A program made the translations under genes and the position numbers. From Mucilaginibacter sp. UR6-11 (GTDB lineage Bacteria > Bacteroidota > Bacteroidia > Sphingobacteriales > Sphingobacteriaceae): DNA of 64,000 nucleotides. The notes below the pieces were generated by a model that saw only the letters and a program-made list of their open reading frames with translations, had not been told where the DNA came from and did not search any database. Shown in pieces: positions 7,839 to 16,432 of the stretch. Location of the stretch: assembly GCF_020880695.1 (NCBI RefSeq), contig NZ_JAJIWO010000001.1, positions 806,001-870,000 of the forward strand, given 5' to 3'. Each line of letters opens with the position of its first letter. Within the stretch, counting starts at the first letter, position 1.

Positions 7839-8654
7839 ATGTCTGTTCATAAAGAAGTTAAAAGAATAACCACCCATACCCTGCAGGAAATGAAGAGCCG
7901 CGGCGAAAAAATCGCCATGCTTACTGCTTATGACTACTCCATGGCCAGTATTGTAGATAACGCCGGCATGGATATTATATTAGTGGGCGATTCGGCATCC
8001 AACGTTATGGCGGGCCATGAAACCACCCTGCCCATCACGCTCGATCAGATGATCTATCATGCCTCGGCGGTTGTACGGGCGGTAAAACGCGCTTTAATAG
8101 TTGTTGATTTACCTTTTGGCACCTACCAGGGTAATTCAAAAGAGGCCTTAAGCTCGGCCATCCGCATCATGAAAGAATCGGGCGCGCATGCGGTAAAGAT
8201 TGAAGGCGGCGTTGAAATAGCCGAATCGGTAAGCCGCATTTTAGCCGCAGGCATCCCCGTAATGGGCCACCTGGGTTTAACACCACAGTCTATCTATAAA
8301 TTTGGCACCTATACCGTTAGGGCCAAAGAAGAAACCGAGGCGCAAAAGTTAAGGGAGGACGCATTAAAACTGCAGGAGCTGGGCTGTTTTGCCATTGTCC
8401 TGGAAAAAATACCGGCGCAGCTGGCTAAGGAAGTTTCTGAAAGTTTAGCTATCCCGACGATTGGGATAGGTGCCGGGCGCTTTTGCGACGGGCAGGTATT
8501 GGTGATCCATGATATGCTGGGCATAAACAAAGGTTTTAAACCACGCTTTTTACGCCAGTATGCTAATTTAGCCGAGGTAATGAACGGTGCAATAAAAAAC
8601 TACGTCACCGACGTAAAAGCAAAGGAATTCCCGAACGAAAAGGAGCAGTATTAG
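7839..8654 (+). CDS. panB: 3-methyl-2-oxobutanoate hydroxymethyltransferase
   Basis: This 271-residue enzyme transfers a hydroxymethyl group from 5,10-methylene-THF to alpha-ketoisovalerate, giving ketopantoate, the first committed step of pantothenate and CoA synthesis. Family motifs are intact: [29 protein letters not shown] (metal and substrate loop), [15 protein letters not shown] and GIGAG. Length matches the usual 260-280. The start is supported by the TAACTTTG element and by alignment of the N-terminal [13 protein letters not shown]. Other pantothenate genes are not adjacent. The 42-bp repeats lie directly upstream. Confidence 0.96.
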   Translation: MSVHKEVKRITTHTLQEMKSRGEKIAMLTAYDYSMASIVDNAGMDIILVGDSASNVMAGHETTLPITLDQMIYHASAVVRAVKRALIVVDLPFGTYQGNSKEALSSAIRIMKESGAHAVKIEGGVEIAESVSRILAAGIPVMGHLGLTPQSIYKFGTYTVRAKEETEAQKLREDALKLQELGCFAIVLEKIPAQLAKEVSESLAIPTIGIGAGRFCDGQVLVIHDMLGINKGFKPRFLRQYANLAEVMNGAIKNYVTDVKAKEFPNEKEQY

Positions 8655-8657
8655 GTA

Positions 8658-8742
8658 GTCCTAGAGTCAGCAGCTTTTAGTCTTGAGTAGAATATACCAT
8701 CAAGACTAAAGACTATTGACTACAGACTCAAGACTCAATTAA
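8658..8742. repeat. Phased GACTCAAGACT-type spacer with hairpin
   Basis: The spacer between panB and the pseudouridine synthase is built of variants of one word (AGTC, AAGACTAAAGACT, GACTCAAGACTCAA). TTTAGTCTTGA pairs with TCAAGACTAAA across a short loop, so the RNA folds. No promoter element is visible. Confidence 0.55.
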
Positions 8743-8743
8743 A

Positions 8744-9466
8744 ATGGCCAGACCTGAATTTAACTATACCAGCTACGATATTACCGACAAGGATGTTCTT
8801 TATGAGGACAACCACCTTATTGCCATTAATAAACGTGCGGGCGATATTGTACAGGTTGACGACACGGGCGATGAGTCGCTGGACGAGAAAGTAAAGAAAT
8901 ATATCGCCAAAAAATATGATAAGCCCAACGGCGCTTTCCTGGGTGTTGTACACCGTTTGGACCGGCCCGTTAGCGGCGTTATTTTGTTTGCCAAAACCAG
9001 CAAGGCGCTGGAGCGGATAAACAAAATGTTTAAGGCGCGCGAAATGCATAAAACTTATTATGCCGTAGTACGCAAAAAGCCATATCCTGAGGCCGGAACA
9101 TTGGTGCACTACCTCATCAAAAATCCGCAGAAAAACGTTACGAAAGCCTATGATCATGAAGTTGCCGGCAGCCAGCGGTCTGAACTGAATTATAAATTGG
9201 TTGGCGAGCTGGATGGTTATTACCTGATAGAGGTTGACCCGATAACCGGCCGCCCGCACCAGATCAGGGTACAACTATCAACCTTAGGCTGCCCGATAGT
9301 TGGCGACAATAAATATGGCTATCCGCGTGGCAGCCTGCGTAAAAGCATCTGCCTGCACGCCCGCAGGTTGCAGTTTATCCATCCCATAAAAAAAGAACCT
9401 ATACTCATTACCGCCCCCGTACCTAAGGATGGTTTTTGGGAGAAGTTTGAAGGGATGATGGGGTGA
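8744..9466 (+). CDS. RluA/RluD-family RNA pseudouridine synthase
   Basis: This 240-residue protein isomerises uridine to pseudouridine in rRNA or tRNA. The catalytic motif HRLDRPVSG holds the active-site Asp (about residue 70) and corresponds to HRLDxxTSG of the family. GRPHQIRVQLSTLGCPIVGDNKYG is the conserved C-terminal segment, quoted here only as its family signature. An S4 domain is absent, so it resembles short RluA-like enzymes more than RluC or RluD. It follows panB by 89 bases of phased repeats. The exact target base cannot be told from sequence. Confidence 0.88.
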   Translation: MARPEFNYTSYDITDKDVLYEDNHLIAINKRAGDIVQVDDTGDESLDEKVKKYIAKKYDKPNGAFLGVVHRLDRPVSGVILFAKTSKALERINKMFKAREMHKTYYAVVRKKPYPEAGTLVHYLIKNPQKNVTKAYDHEVAGSQRSELNYKLVGELDGYYLIEVDPITGRPHQIRVQLSTLGCPIVGDNKYGYPRGSLRKSICLHARRLQFIHPIKKEPILITAPVPKDGFWEKFEGMMG

Positions 9467-9538
9467 TTTTAATTTTGAGTGATAAGTCTTGAGTTCTGAG
9501 TTACCCGGGCGGTCCGACTAAAACCCGGGGATTGGAAC

Positions 9539-10534
9539 CTATAACTCAAGAGCCTTCACTTCCGCCCAGATCTTCTCATCAACCAATACCCCTTCAACGC
9601 TATTTCTATTCCTGGTCTTCAACGTATTTTCACCAGGATAGGATATCGGCTTATCCGCATCAACCCTATTACTGCTTTTCGTAAAGTTTAAGATCTCCTC
9701 TATCAGCTCGTCTGTTTGCCGGCCCGATTGCGGTTTAATAGCAATGAACACCTGCGACACGCCCGACTCCGTATCCTGATCGGTTATTTGTTTGGTTGAT
9801 CTGCCCTGGCTCAGTACGGTAGCCAGCAGGTCGAGCACCAGCGTTAACCCTGATCCTTTCCAGAAACCAATGGGCAATACTCTTTTTGACGCCAGCACTT
9901 CGGCCGGGTCGGTACTTAAATTTCCGTCCTTATCATATCCTCCGGACACGGGCAATTGTTCGCCATAACTTTCATACTGGTGCATTTTACCAAATGAGAA
10001 TTGCGATATCGCCATATCCAAAACCACATGCCCCGCTTCACGCGGAACTGCAATAACCAGGGGATTATTACCTAACGTTGGCGTGGTCCCTCCCCACGGG
10101 GCTACATTGGCTATCGTATTGGTAAAATTAATACCGATATAACCCGCATCGGCAGCCTGCCAGCCATAGGTGCCGCCACGCATCCAGTGATTGGTGTTTC
10201 TTATAGCTATACAACCAATACCGTTTTCATGGGCCAGCTTTATCGCCCTGTCCATACAAAAACGCGCGTTAATTATACCCGGGCCCAAATTACCGTCCCA
10301 TTGCTCAATGGCGCCAAAAGCATTTACCAGTGTTGGCTCACTTGCGGCTTTAACAATGCCCTGCTTTACGTAGCGTACAAAGGTGGGGAAACGGTTAAGG
10401 CCATGAGTGTAAACCCCATCGCGGCTATTTTCTGCAAAAATCGTAGCGCATAGTTCTGCTTTGTCTGCCGGGAAATCCAGTTTAAGTAATATCCGTTTAA
10501 ATTCGGCTTTAAGTTGTTCAAAAGGGATCCGCAT
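9539..10534 (-). CDS. dlgD: 2,3-diketo-L-gulonate reductase (malate/L-lactate dehydrogenase family)
   Basis: This 331-residue NAD(P)-dependent oxidoreductase belongs to the Ldh_2 (LDH2/MDH2) family, which does not use a Rossmann fold. The segments YTHGLNRFPTF, GAIEQWDG, NTNHWMRGGTYGWQAA and LPIGFWKGSGL closely match E. coli YiaK/DlgD, which reduces 2,3-diketo-L-gulonate in ascorbate and rare-sugar breakdown. It is also annotated 3-dehydro-L-gulonate 2-dehydrogenase. The catalytic His is in the NHWMRGG motif. Length equals that of YiaK (332). The neighbours give no sugar pathway, so the in vivo substrate is an inference from similarity. Confidence 0.8.
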   Translation of the reverse strand: MRIPFEQLKAEFKRILLKLDFPADKAELCATIFAENSRDGVYTHGLNRFPTFVRYVKQGIVKAASEPTLVNAFGAIEQWDGNLGPGIINARFCMDRAIKLAHENGIGCIAIRNTNHWMRGGTYGWQAADAGYIGINFTNTIANVAPWGGTTPTLGNNPLVIAVPREAGHVVLDMAISQFSFGKMHQYESYGEQLPVSGGYDKDGNLSTDPAEVLASKRVLPIGFWKGSGLTLVLDLLATVLSQGRSTKQITDQDTESGVSQVFIAIKPQSGRQTDELIEEILNFTKSSNRVDADKPISYPGENTLKTRNRNSVEGVLVDEKIWAEVKALEL

Positions 10535-10631
10535 AAAACAAATATAGGGGCTTAAAACCTCGCCGGTAAAATAATAATGACATAAAACAGTTATAATTGC
10601 CCATAGTACACAGCAATGGTTAATTAATTTT

Positions 10632-10639
10632 TATTTTTG
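10632..10639 (+). promoter_or_regulatory. -7 promoter element
   Basis: TATTTTTG matches TAnnTTTG, 12 bases before the ATG of the lipocalin-like lipoprotein gene. The predicted leader is only about 8 bases. Confidence 0.5.
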
Positions 10640-10651
10640 TACTATCTGTAA

Positions 10652-11155
10652 ATGAGAAATAAATTACTATACTTACTTATACCGGCTGTGCTGTTAACCG
10701 GGCTGTTCATTAATTCCTGCAAAAAGGATAACCAAAATTCAATAGGTACACTTTTAACTAATGGCGCCTGGCAACTATCGTCGGTACGGGTTACCGAGTC
10801 GGTTGGTGACACGGTAAAGCTGGATACCATTTTAAATACCAATTGCGATACCATCCAGCTATTTACTTTTAAAACCGATCAAACCTGTACCTATAGTAAC
10901 TTCGACTGTAAACACCAGCCCGTTGCCCGGGGCACCTGGTCAGTAACAGCAAACCGGTTGTTTCTGTCGGCAAATATGGTATGTCAGGACACTACGGCGG
11001 CGGGTAGCTCGAAGCCTTTTACTTATTGCGCTATCAACACTTTGGGCAACTATTCAATGGTGTTATATACCGGCGATATTGTTAATTATTCAACAACCTC
11101 AAAACGCAGGGTTGTACGCTACGGCTTTGTAAGGCAAAAAGCTGCAACCAAATAG
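10652..11155 (+). CDS. Lipocalin-like lipoprotein
   Basis: This 167-residue predicted lipoprotein has an SpII signal with lipobox FINSC (Cys about residue 23) followed by KKDNQ. The mature part has the lipocalin-like pattern of small Bacteroidota proteins: an early 'NGAWQLSSVRV' strand, a 'FTFKTDQTCTYS' strand and 'GTWSVTANRLFLS'. Several cysteines may form disulfides. It is transcribed alone, before purN. The role is unknown; related proteins are usually annotated only as lipocalin-family. The broken gene at 13122-13521 is of the same general type. Confidence 0.7.
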   Translation: MRNKLLYLLIPAVLLTGLFINSCKKDNQNSIGTLLTNGAWQLSSVRVTESVGDTVKLDTILNTNCDTIQLFTFKTDQTCTYSNFDCKHQPVARGTWSVTANRLFLSANMVCQDTTAAGSSKPFTYCAINTLGNYSMVLYTGDIVNYSTTSKRRVVRYGFVRQKAATK

Positions 11156-11176
11156 TGGATAAAATACTTAAAACTT

Positions 11177-11184
11177 TATATTTG
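11177..11184 (+). promoter_or_regulatory. -7 promoter element of purN
   Basis: TATATTTG is a full TAnnTTTG match 27 bases upstream of the TTG start of purN. Confidence 0.55.
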
Positions 11185-11210
11185 GGTCATACTAAGATTT
11201 ATTTGACATT

Positions 11211-11789
11211 TTGAAAAAACGAATAGCTATTTTTGCTTCAGGATCAGGATCAAATGCTCAAAAAATAATGGAGCATTTTAAGCGCAATGCGGAAGCCGAA
11301 GTTGTATTGATATTAACCAACAATGCGCAGGCTTATGTACTGCAACGGGCCGATAATTTTGAAATACCATCGCATATTTTTACCCGGCATGAGTTTTATG
11401 AAACGGACGAGATCATCCGTATGCTTAAAACCCTGCAGGTTGATTTAATTGTACTGGCAGGCTTTTTATGGCTGATACCAAAATCATTACTGACGGCATT
11501 CCCCAATAAAATAATTAACCTCCACCCTGCCTTGTTACCCAAATATGGCGGCAAAGGGATGTATGGCGATAACGTGCATAAAGCCATATTGGAAGCCGGC
11601 GAAGAAGAATCAGGCATTACCATCCACTTTGTTAATGAGCAGTTTGACGAGGGCGAGATCATCCATCAATCAAAATTCAAGATAGAACCCGGCGATAACC
11701 TGGAGATGGTTAAATTTAAAGGGCAGCAGCTGGAGCATTTGCATTTTCCTAAAGTTATTGAGAACCTGCTCAAAAAAATGAAGAGTTGA
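11211..11789 (+). CDS. purN: Phosphoribosylglycinamide formyltransferase
   Basis: This 192-residue 10-formyl-THF-dependent GAR transformylase catalyses step three of purine synthesis. It has ASGSGSNAQKIM (phosphate loop), INLHPALLPKYGG with the catalytic Asn and His, and FDEGEIIHQ with the catalytic Asp region. Length is normal. The start is a TTG at 11211: the frame then begins MKKRIAIFASG, exactly where the family begins, and no upstream ATG fits. purH, which acts later in the same pathway, lies 1.9 kb downstream, separated by an MFS gene and a pseudogene. Confidence 0.93.
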   Translation: MKKRIAIFASGSGSNAQKIMEHFKRNAEAEVVLILTNNAQAYVLQRADNFEIPSHIFTRHEFYETDEIIRMLKTLQVDLIVLAGFLWLIPKSLLTAFPNKIINLHPALLPKYGGKGMYGDNVHKAILEAGEEESGITIHFVNEQFDEGEIIHQSKFKIEPGDNLEMVKFKGQQLEHLHFPKVIENLLKKMKS

Positions 11790-11826
11790 GTTTTTGAAGA
11801 TTAGATATTGAAGATTAAAGATTAGC
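11786..11826. repeat. Phased GAAGATTAGA-type spacer
   Basis: After the purN stop the sequence repeats TTGAAGATTAGATATTGAAG and AAGATTAG words. It belongs to the same kind of short phased repeats seen at several other intergenic sites in this window. Confidence 0.4.
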
Positions 11827-11890
11827 TGTATTTTTATCCGCCGATTTAAACAGTTCATAACCAATCTTTAATATTTATTACCTACTCACA

Positions 11891-13117
11891 ATGACCACCA
11901 AACCATCTGCCAGTATCTTCCAGCTTGCTGTAATTGTAAGCGCGCTTGGTTTCTTTGTTGATACTTATGATCTTTTACTTTTTGCTATTATCCGCAAGCC
12001 CAGCCTGGCGTCGCTTGGTTTAAACCCGACCGACATCCTTTCAAAAGGCGAACTGTTGATCAGCATCCAGATGATAGGTATGGTTATCGGCGGAATCATC
12101 TTTGGCATTTTGGGCGATAAAAAAGGGCGGCTTAAAGTTTTGTTTGGGTCGATCTTGTTATATTCTATTGCCAATCTGGCCAACGGCATGGTCACTACTT
12201 TAAACCAATATATAGTTTTACGCTTTATTGCAGGTATTGGCCTGGCCGGCGAGCTTGGCGCTGGCATAACCCTGGTAAGCGAGTTACTGCCTAAAGAAAA
12301 ACGAAGCATGGCCGCGGGCTTTATTGCAGGGTTCGGCTTATTTGGCGTGGTGGCGGCATCGTTAATCAGCAAGATGGTAGACTGGCGCACCTGCTACTAC
12401 GTTGGCGGTGTGCTTGGCCTGATACTCTTAATCATGCGGATACAGGTACAGGAAAGCGGCATATTTAAAACCGTGCAGGAGTCGGCCACTTTAAGCAAGG
12501 GTAATTTCCTGATGTTCTTTAATAACCGGAAACGCTTTGCAAAATATATGCAATGCATATTGATAGGCTTGCCGGTTTGGTACATTATTGGCATACTGGT
12601 TACGTTCTCAGATCAGTTTGGCAAAGCCATGGGCATAAACGGCGTTGAACCGGGTACAGCCATTATGTATTTATACCTTGCTATTGCAGCCGGCGATTTT
12701 AGCGTAGGCTGGTTAAGCCAGCGTTTACAAAGCCGCAAAAAAACGTTGTTTATATTTTATGGCATAGCCATCGTATTTACGGTGCTTTACTTTTTGCAAA
12801 GCGGCGGCAGCCCCGGGTGGTTCTATTTCATTTGTGCCGGGTTAGGTTATGGCGCAGGCTTAAATGTGGTTTATATTACCAGCAGTGTAGAGCAGTTTGG
12901 CACCAACCTGCGCGCGTCTGCAGGCATTAGTATACCTAATATGGTGCGCGGCACTTTGCCGCTAATGATCTTGCTGTTTAAGTTTACGCGCGGATTTTTT
13001 AACAACTATGTTACAGGCGGCTGGGTAACCGGGCTCATCATATTTGCTATAGGGATTACCGCGGCATGGTTTTTAGACGAAACTTATGGTAAGGAGCTGG
13101 AGTTTACGGAGGCGTAA
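11891..13117 (+). CDS. MFS transporter
   Basis: This 408-residue protein has about 12 hydrophobic segments. The MFS motif A, GILGDKKGRLKVL, lies in the loop between helices 2 and 3. The N-terminal GFFVDTYDLLLFAII resembles the acidic first helix of the sugar/metabolite:H+ symporter groups, where an Asp is important for proton coupling. Helix 4-5 contains GIGLAGELGAG. No periplasmic domain is present. The substrate cannot be assigned; organic acid, phosphate or sugar are all possible. It is separated from purN by phased repeats and converges on the broken gene at 13122, only 4 bases away. Confidence 0.83.
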   Translation: MTTKPSASIFQLAVIVSALGFFVDTYDLLLFAIIRKPSLASLGLNPTDILSKGELLISIQMIGMVIGGIIFGILGDKKGRLKVLFGSILLYSIANLANGMVTTLNQYIVLRFIAGIGLAGELGAGITLVSELLPKEKRSMAAGFIAGFGLFGVVAASLISKMVDWRTCYYVGGVLGLILLIMRIQVQESGIFKTVQESATLSKGNFLMFFNNRKRFAKYMQCILIGLPVWYIIGILVTFSDQFGKAMGINGVEPGTAIMYLYLAIAAGDFSVGWLSQRLQSRKKTLFIFYGIAIVFTVLYFLQSGGSPGWFYFICAGLGYGAGLNVVYITSSVEQFGTNLRASAGISIPNMVRGTLPLMILLFKFTRGFFNNYVTGGWVTGLIIFAIGITAAWFLDETYGKELEFTEA

Positions 13118-13121
13118 CAGC

Positions 13122-13521
13122 CTATTCCTGTTTAACAAACCTGGTTGCGCAGCCTTCAATACAAACTTTAGGGCCGGCAGGGCTCATTTCTAAAACACCA
13201 AAATTAATTTTATACATATTAATTTCGTAGGTATAAAGCTCTGTTACAGCACTGTTTTTTTCAGTAAACGTTAGTTTATTATCACTTGTTATAACATAGG
13301 TGCCGTATGCTTCAAACTCATTGCCCGTTAAAGTACCATCTGCGTTAAAAATCAGATATTTACCACTGCTGGCCGGTTCAGTCTTCCATGTTCCCAGACC
13401 GCCATCGCCGTTTTTTCTGGCGGCAACTTCCCACCGGCCTGTCAGCGAAATTTTAGAATTGTCGTTTTTTTTACCGGAACTGAAAGATAGCAGCGCTTAA
13501 AGTTAAGATAAGGTTTTTCAT
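13122..13521 (-). pseudogene. Frameshifted lipocalin-like lipoprotein gene
   Basis: An ATG at 13521 starts a typical signal peptide (MKNLILTLSAAIF) but the frame stops after 16 codons. The next frame continues without a stop to TAG at 13122-13124, encoding about 115 residues that read as a lipocalin-like domain (TGRWEVAARK, GKYLIFNADGTL, AYGTYVITSDNKLTFTE). The total is 400 bases, one base out of phase, so removing one base near 13480 would join them. The expected lipobox Cys is also absent (SFSSGKKN). An in-frame stop blocks any upstream start in the second frame. I infer a recently broken gene; a sequencing error could explain the shift but not the missing Cys. Confidence 0.7.
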
Positions 13522-13604
13522 AGGTTACAGGTTAGTTATTAAAATTTAAAACTAAAACGATAGTGATTGGCTAATGCTACACTAAAATTACAATTTTTTC
13601 TTAA

Positions 13605-13651
13605 AAACTAATCTCTAACCGCTAATCTCTAATCTCTAATCATTACCTTTG
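13605..13651 (+). promoter_or_regulatory. Phased CTAATCTCTAA repeats abutting the purH -7 element
   Basis: CTAATCTCTAAC and CTAATCTCTAATCTCTAATC repeat with an 8-base phase from 13609 to 13640. They lead directly into TACCTTTG (13644-13651), a full TAnnTTTG match. The predicted purH transcript starts near 13658, 16 bases before the ATG. The repeats occupy the region where the upstream promoter element would be. Confidence 0.55.
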
Positions 13652-13673
13652 CGGCTCAAAAAAATCATTGTAA

Positions 13674-15200
13674 ATGAGTCAGTCTGTTGCCATTAAAAAT
13701 GCCCTTATTTCAGTTTATTATAAAGATAACCTGGAGCCTATTATTCAGGAGTTAAACCGTTTGGGAGTAAATATTTACTCGACCGGTGGTACAGAAACAT
13801 TTATACGCAGCCTTGGGGTTGATGTTATTGCTGTTGAGGACCTTACCTCTTATCCGTCAATTTTAGGCGGCCGTGTTAAAACACTACACCCAAAGGTATT
13901 TGGCGGTATTTTATCGCGCAGGAACAATGACAGCGACAAGCAACAATTAGCTCAATACGACATACCTGAGATTGATTTGGTGATTGTTGATCTTTATCCG
14001 TTTGAGGAAACGGTCGAGTCAGGCGCGGGCCATGATGATGTGATCGAAAAGATCGATATCGGCGGCATATCACTTATCCGCGCAGCGGCAAAGAACTTTA
14101 AAGATGTAGTGATACTAGCATCAAAAGACGACTATACCGTACTTGATGAAATATTAAAAGCACAAAACGGTACAACTACTATTGATCAGCGTAAAAAATT
14201 CGCGCATAAAGCGTTTAACATTACGTCAAACTATGATACCGCTATCTTTCAGTATTTTAACCATGAAGACCCGTTGCCGGTATTTAAACACAGCATACAA
14301 ACCAGCCAGACCTTGCGTTATGGCGAAAATCCGCATCAAAAAGGTGTTTTCTATGGTAATTTAGATGCGATGTTCACCAAGTTAAATGGTAAAGAATTAT
14401 CCTACAATAACCTGGTTGATGTTGACGCTGCCGTTGCCCTGATCGATGAGTTTACCGAGCCTACCATCGCCATATTAAAACATACCAACGCCTGCGGTAT
14501 TGCAAGCCGTTCGTTCATTAAAGAAGCCTGGATAGATGCCTTAGCCTGCGACCCGGTATCGGCATTTGGCGGCGTGATCATTGCCAATGACGAGATTAAC
14601 GCAGAAACAGCAATTGAGATTGACAAGATATTTTACGAGGTATTAATAGCCCCCGCCTATACAGATGAGGCTATCCAGCTATTGCAAGGTAAAAAGAACC
14701 GTATCATCCTGATCCGTCAGCCGGTTGAATTACCTAACAAACAGTTTAAAACTTTATTAAACGGCGTTATCGAACAGGATAAAGACAACACCATTGAGGG
14801 CCCCGATCAAATGACCGCGGTTACCAACCGCACGCCCACAGAGCAGGAACTGAAAGACCTTTATTTTGCCAACAAAGTAGTTAAGCATACCAAATCAAAT
14901 ACAATTGTATTTGCCAAAAACAACCAGCTGATGTCAAGCGGTGTTGGGCAGACATCACGCGTTGATTCATTAAAACAGGCCATTATCAAAGCCGAAAGCT
15001 TTGGTTTTGATTTAAATGGAGCGGTAATGGCGTCGGATGCTTTCTTCCCTTTCCCTGACTGTGTTGAACTGGCAGCAGAGGCGGGTATACTGGCAGTACT
15101 GCAGCCGGGCGGATCAATAAACGATAAGCTTTCGGTTGAAATGTGTAATCAAAAAAATATTTCAATGGTTACAACCGGTGTGCGCCACTTTAAACATTAA
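13674..15200 (+). CDS. purH: Bifunctional AICAR formyltransferase / IMP cyclohydrolase
   Basis: This 508-residue enzyme performs the last two steps of IMP synthesis. The N-terminal MGS-like cyclohydrolase domain (1-130) contains STGGTE, GGRVKTLHPKVFGGIL and DLYPFEETV. The C-terminal transformylase domain has LRYGENPHQKG, LKHTNACGIA (catalytic Lys-His), DPVSAFGGVI and SSGVGQTSRVDS. All motifs are intact and the length is typical. It is followed by the mreB operon, an arrangement I recall as common in Bacteroidota. It has its own promoter (13644-13651). Confidence 0.97.
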   Translation: MSQSVAIKNALISVYYKDNLEPIIQELNRLGVNIYSTGGTETFIRSLGVDVIAVEDLTSYPSILGGRVKTLHPKVFGGILSRRNNDSDKQQLAQYDIPEIDLVIVDLYPFEETVESGAGHDDVIEKIDIGGISLIRAAAKNFKDVVILASKDDYTVLDEILKAQNGTTTIDQRKKFAHKAFNITSNYDTAIFQYFNHEDPLPVFKHSIQTSQTLRYGENPHQKGVFYGNLDAMFTKLNGKELSYNNLVDVDAAVALIDEFTEPTIAILKHTNACGIASRSFIKEAWIDALACDPVSAFGGVIIANDEINAETAIEIDKIFYEVLIAPAYTDEAIQLLQGKKNRIILIRQPVELPNKQFKTLLNGVIEQDKDNTIEGPDQMTAVTNRTPTEQELKDLYFANKVVKHTKSNTIVFAKNNQLMSSGVGQTSRVDSLKQAIIKAESFGFDLNGAVMASDAFFPFPDCVELAAEAGILAVLQPGGSINDKLSVEMCNQKNISMVTTGVRHFKH

Positions 15201-15332
15201 GTACCAATAGTGATTAGTTAAAAAAGGTGGGTATTTAATATTATTTTCTAAATAAAACCGTTCACTATCAACTGATACAACTTATTCAACTATATTTATA
15301 AACTTTGCAAATTATTTTGAAGCAAACTACAA

Positions 15333-16355
15333 ATGGGTTTATTTAATTTTTTCACACAAGAGATAGCTATAGATTTAGGTACCGCAAATACCCTCATCAT
15401 ACATAATGATAAAGTTGTTGTTGACGAACCGTCAATAGTAGCTTTTGACCGTACAACCAATAAGGTTATCGCCATTGGGCGCCAGGCCATGCAGATGGAA
15501 GGTAAAACCCACGATAACATCCGTACCGTAAGGCCGCTTAAAGATGGTGTGATTGCCGACTTTAACGCTGCCGAGCACATGATCCGCGGCATGATAAAAA
15601 TGATAAACCAGGGCAAGGGATGGTTCTTTCCGTCATTGCGTATGGTTATTTGTATCCCGTCGGGTATAACCGAGGTTGAGAAACGCGCTGTGCGTGACTC
15701 GGCCGAGATAGCAGGCGCCAAAGAGGTTTACCTGATCCATGAGCCGATGGCAGCTGCCGTAGGTATTGGTATTGATGTGGAAGAGCCCATGGGTAACATG
15801 ATCATTGATATTGGTGGTGGTACTACCGAGATCGCGGTTATTGCCTTATCAGGTATCGTTTGCGATCAGTCCATCCGCGTAGCGGGAGATAATTTTGACT
15901 CTGATATTGTTCAATATATCCGTCGCCAGCATAATATCATGATTGGCGACCGTACTGCCGAAAAAATTAAAATTGAGGTTGGTGCCGCATTGCCTGAGTT
16001 AAGCGACCCACCTTCTGATTTTGCTGTACAGGGCCGAGATTTAATGACCGGTGTACCTAAACAGATCATGGTATCGTATACAGAAATTGCGCATTGCCTT
16101 GATAAATCAATTTCAAAAATTGAAGAAGCGATATTAAAAGCATTAGAGATCACCCCGCCGGAGCTTTCGGCAGATATTTACCAAACCGGTATTTACCTGA
16201 CAGGTGGCGGAGCCTTACTGCGTGGTTTGGACAGACGTATCTCTGCCAAAACAAAACTACCGGTACACGTTGCCGAGGATCCGTTACGCGCGGTAGTACG
16301 CGGCACCGGCACCGCCCTTAAAAATATTGGTAATTTTAAATTTTTAATGCAATAA
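15333..16355 (+). CDS. mreB: Rod-shape determining protein MreB
   Basis: This 340-residue bacterial actin polymerises under the inner membrane and guides the elongasome. Actin-fold motifs are present: IDLGTANTLI (phosphate 1), MIIDIGGGTTEIAVI (phosphate 2) and LTGGGALLRGLDRRI (adenosine). The N-terminal short amphipathic segment MGLFNFFTQEI fits membrane binding. Length is normal. It heads the cluster mreB-mreC-mreD-mrdA-rodA on the plus strand. A near-consensus TAaacTTTG lies about 33 bases upstream. The 77-base gap to mreC holds a phased hairpin repeat. Confidence 0.97.
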   Translation: MGLFNFFTQEIAIDLGTANTLIIHNDKVVVDEPSIVAFDRTTNKVIAIGRQAMQMEGKTHDNIRTVRPLKDGVIADFNAAEHMIRGMIKMINQGKGWFFPSLRMVICIPSGITEVEKRAVRDSAEIAGAKEVYLIHEPMAAAVGIGIDVEEPMGNMIIDIGGGTTEIAVIALSGIVCDQSIRVAGDNFDSDIVQYIRRQHNIMIGDRTAEKIKIEVGAALPELSDPPSDFAVQGRDLMTGVPKQIMVSYTEIAHCLDKSISKIEEAILKALEITPPELSADIYQTGIYLTGGGALLRGLDRRISAKTKLPVHVAEDPLRAVVRGTGTALKNIGNFKFLMQ

Positions 16356-16360
16356 ATTAG

Positions 16361-16432
16361 TTGTGAGTTTTGGGTGGTGAGTGATGAGTTGCTTACTGCT
16401 CAAAACTCATTACTCAAAACTCATCACCTGCA
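16361..16432. repeat. Phased ACTCAAAACTCAT-type hairpin between mreB and mreC
   Basis: The left half reads GTGAGTGATGAGTT and GAGTTTTG; the right half reads CAAAACTC (twice) and AACTCATCAC, its complement. The transcript between the two operon genes can therefore fold into a long stem that ends 7 bases before the mreC start. Confidence 0.6.

Noticed and set aside
7660..7869. 69-residue plus-strand frame overlapping the panB start
   Set aside because: It begins inside a 42-bp repeat, has no promoter of its own and runs into panB in another frame. The repeats explain its openness.
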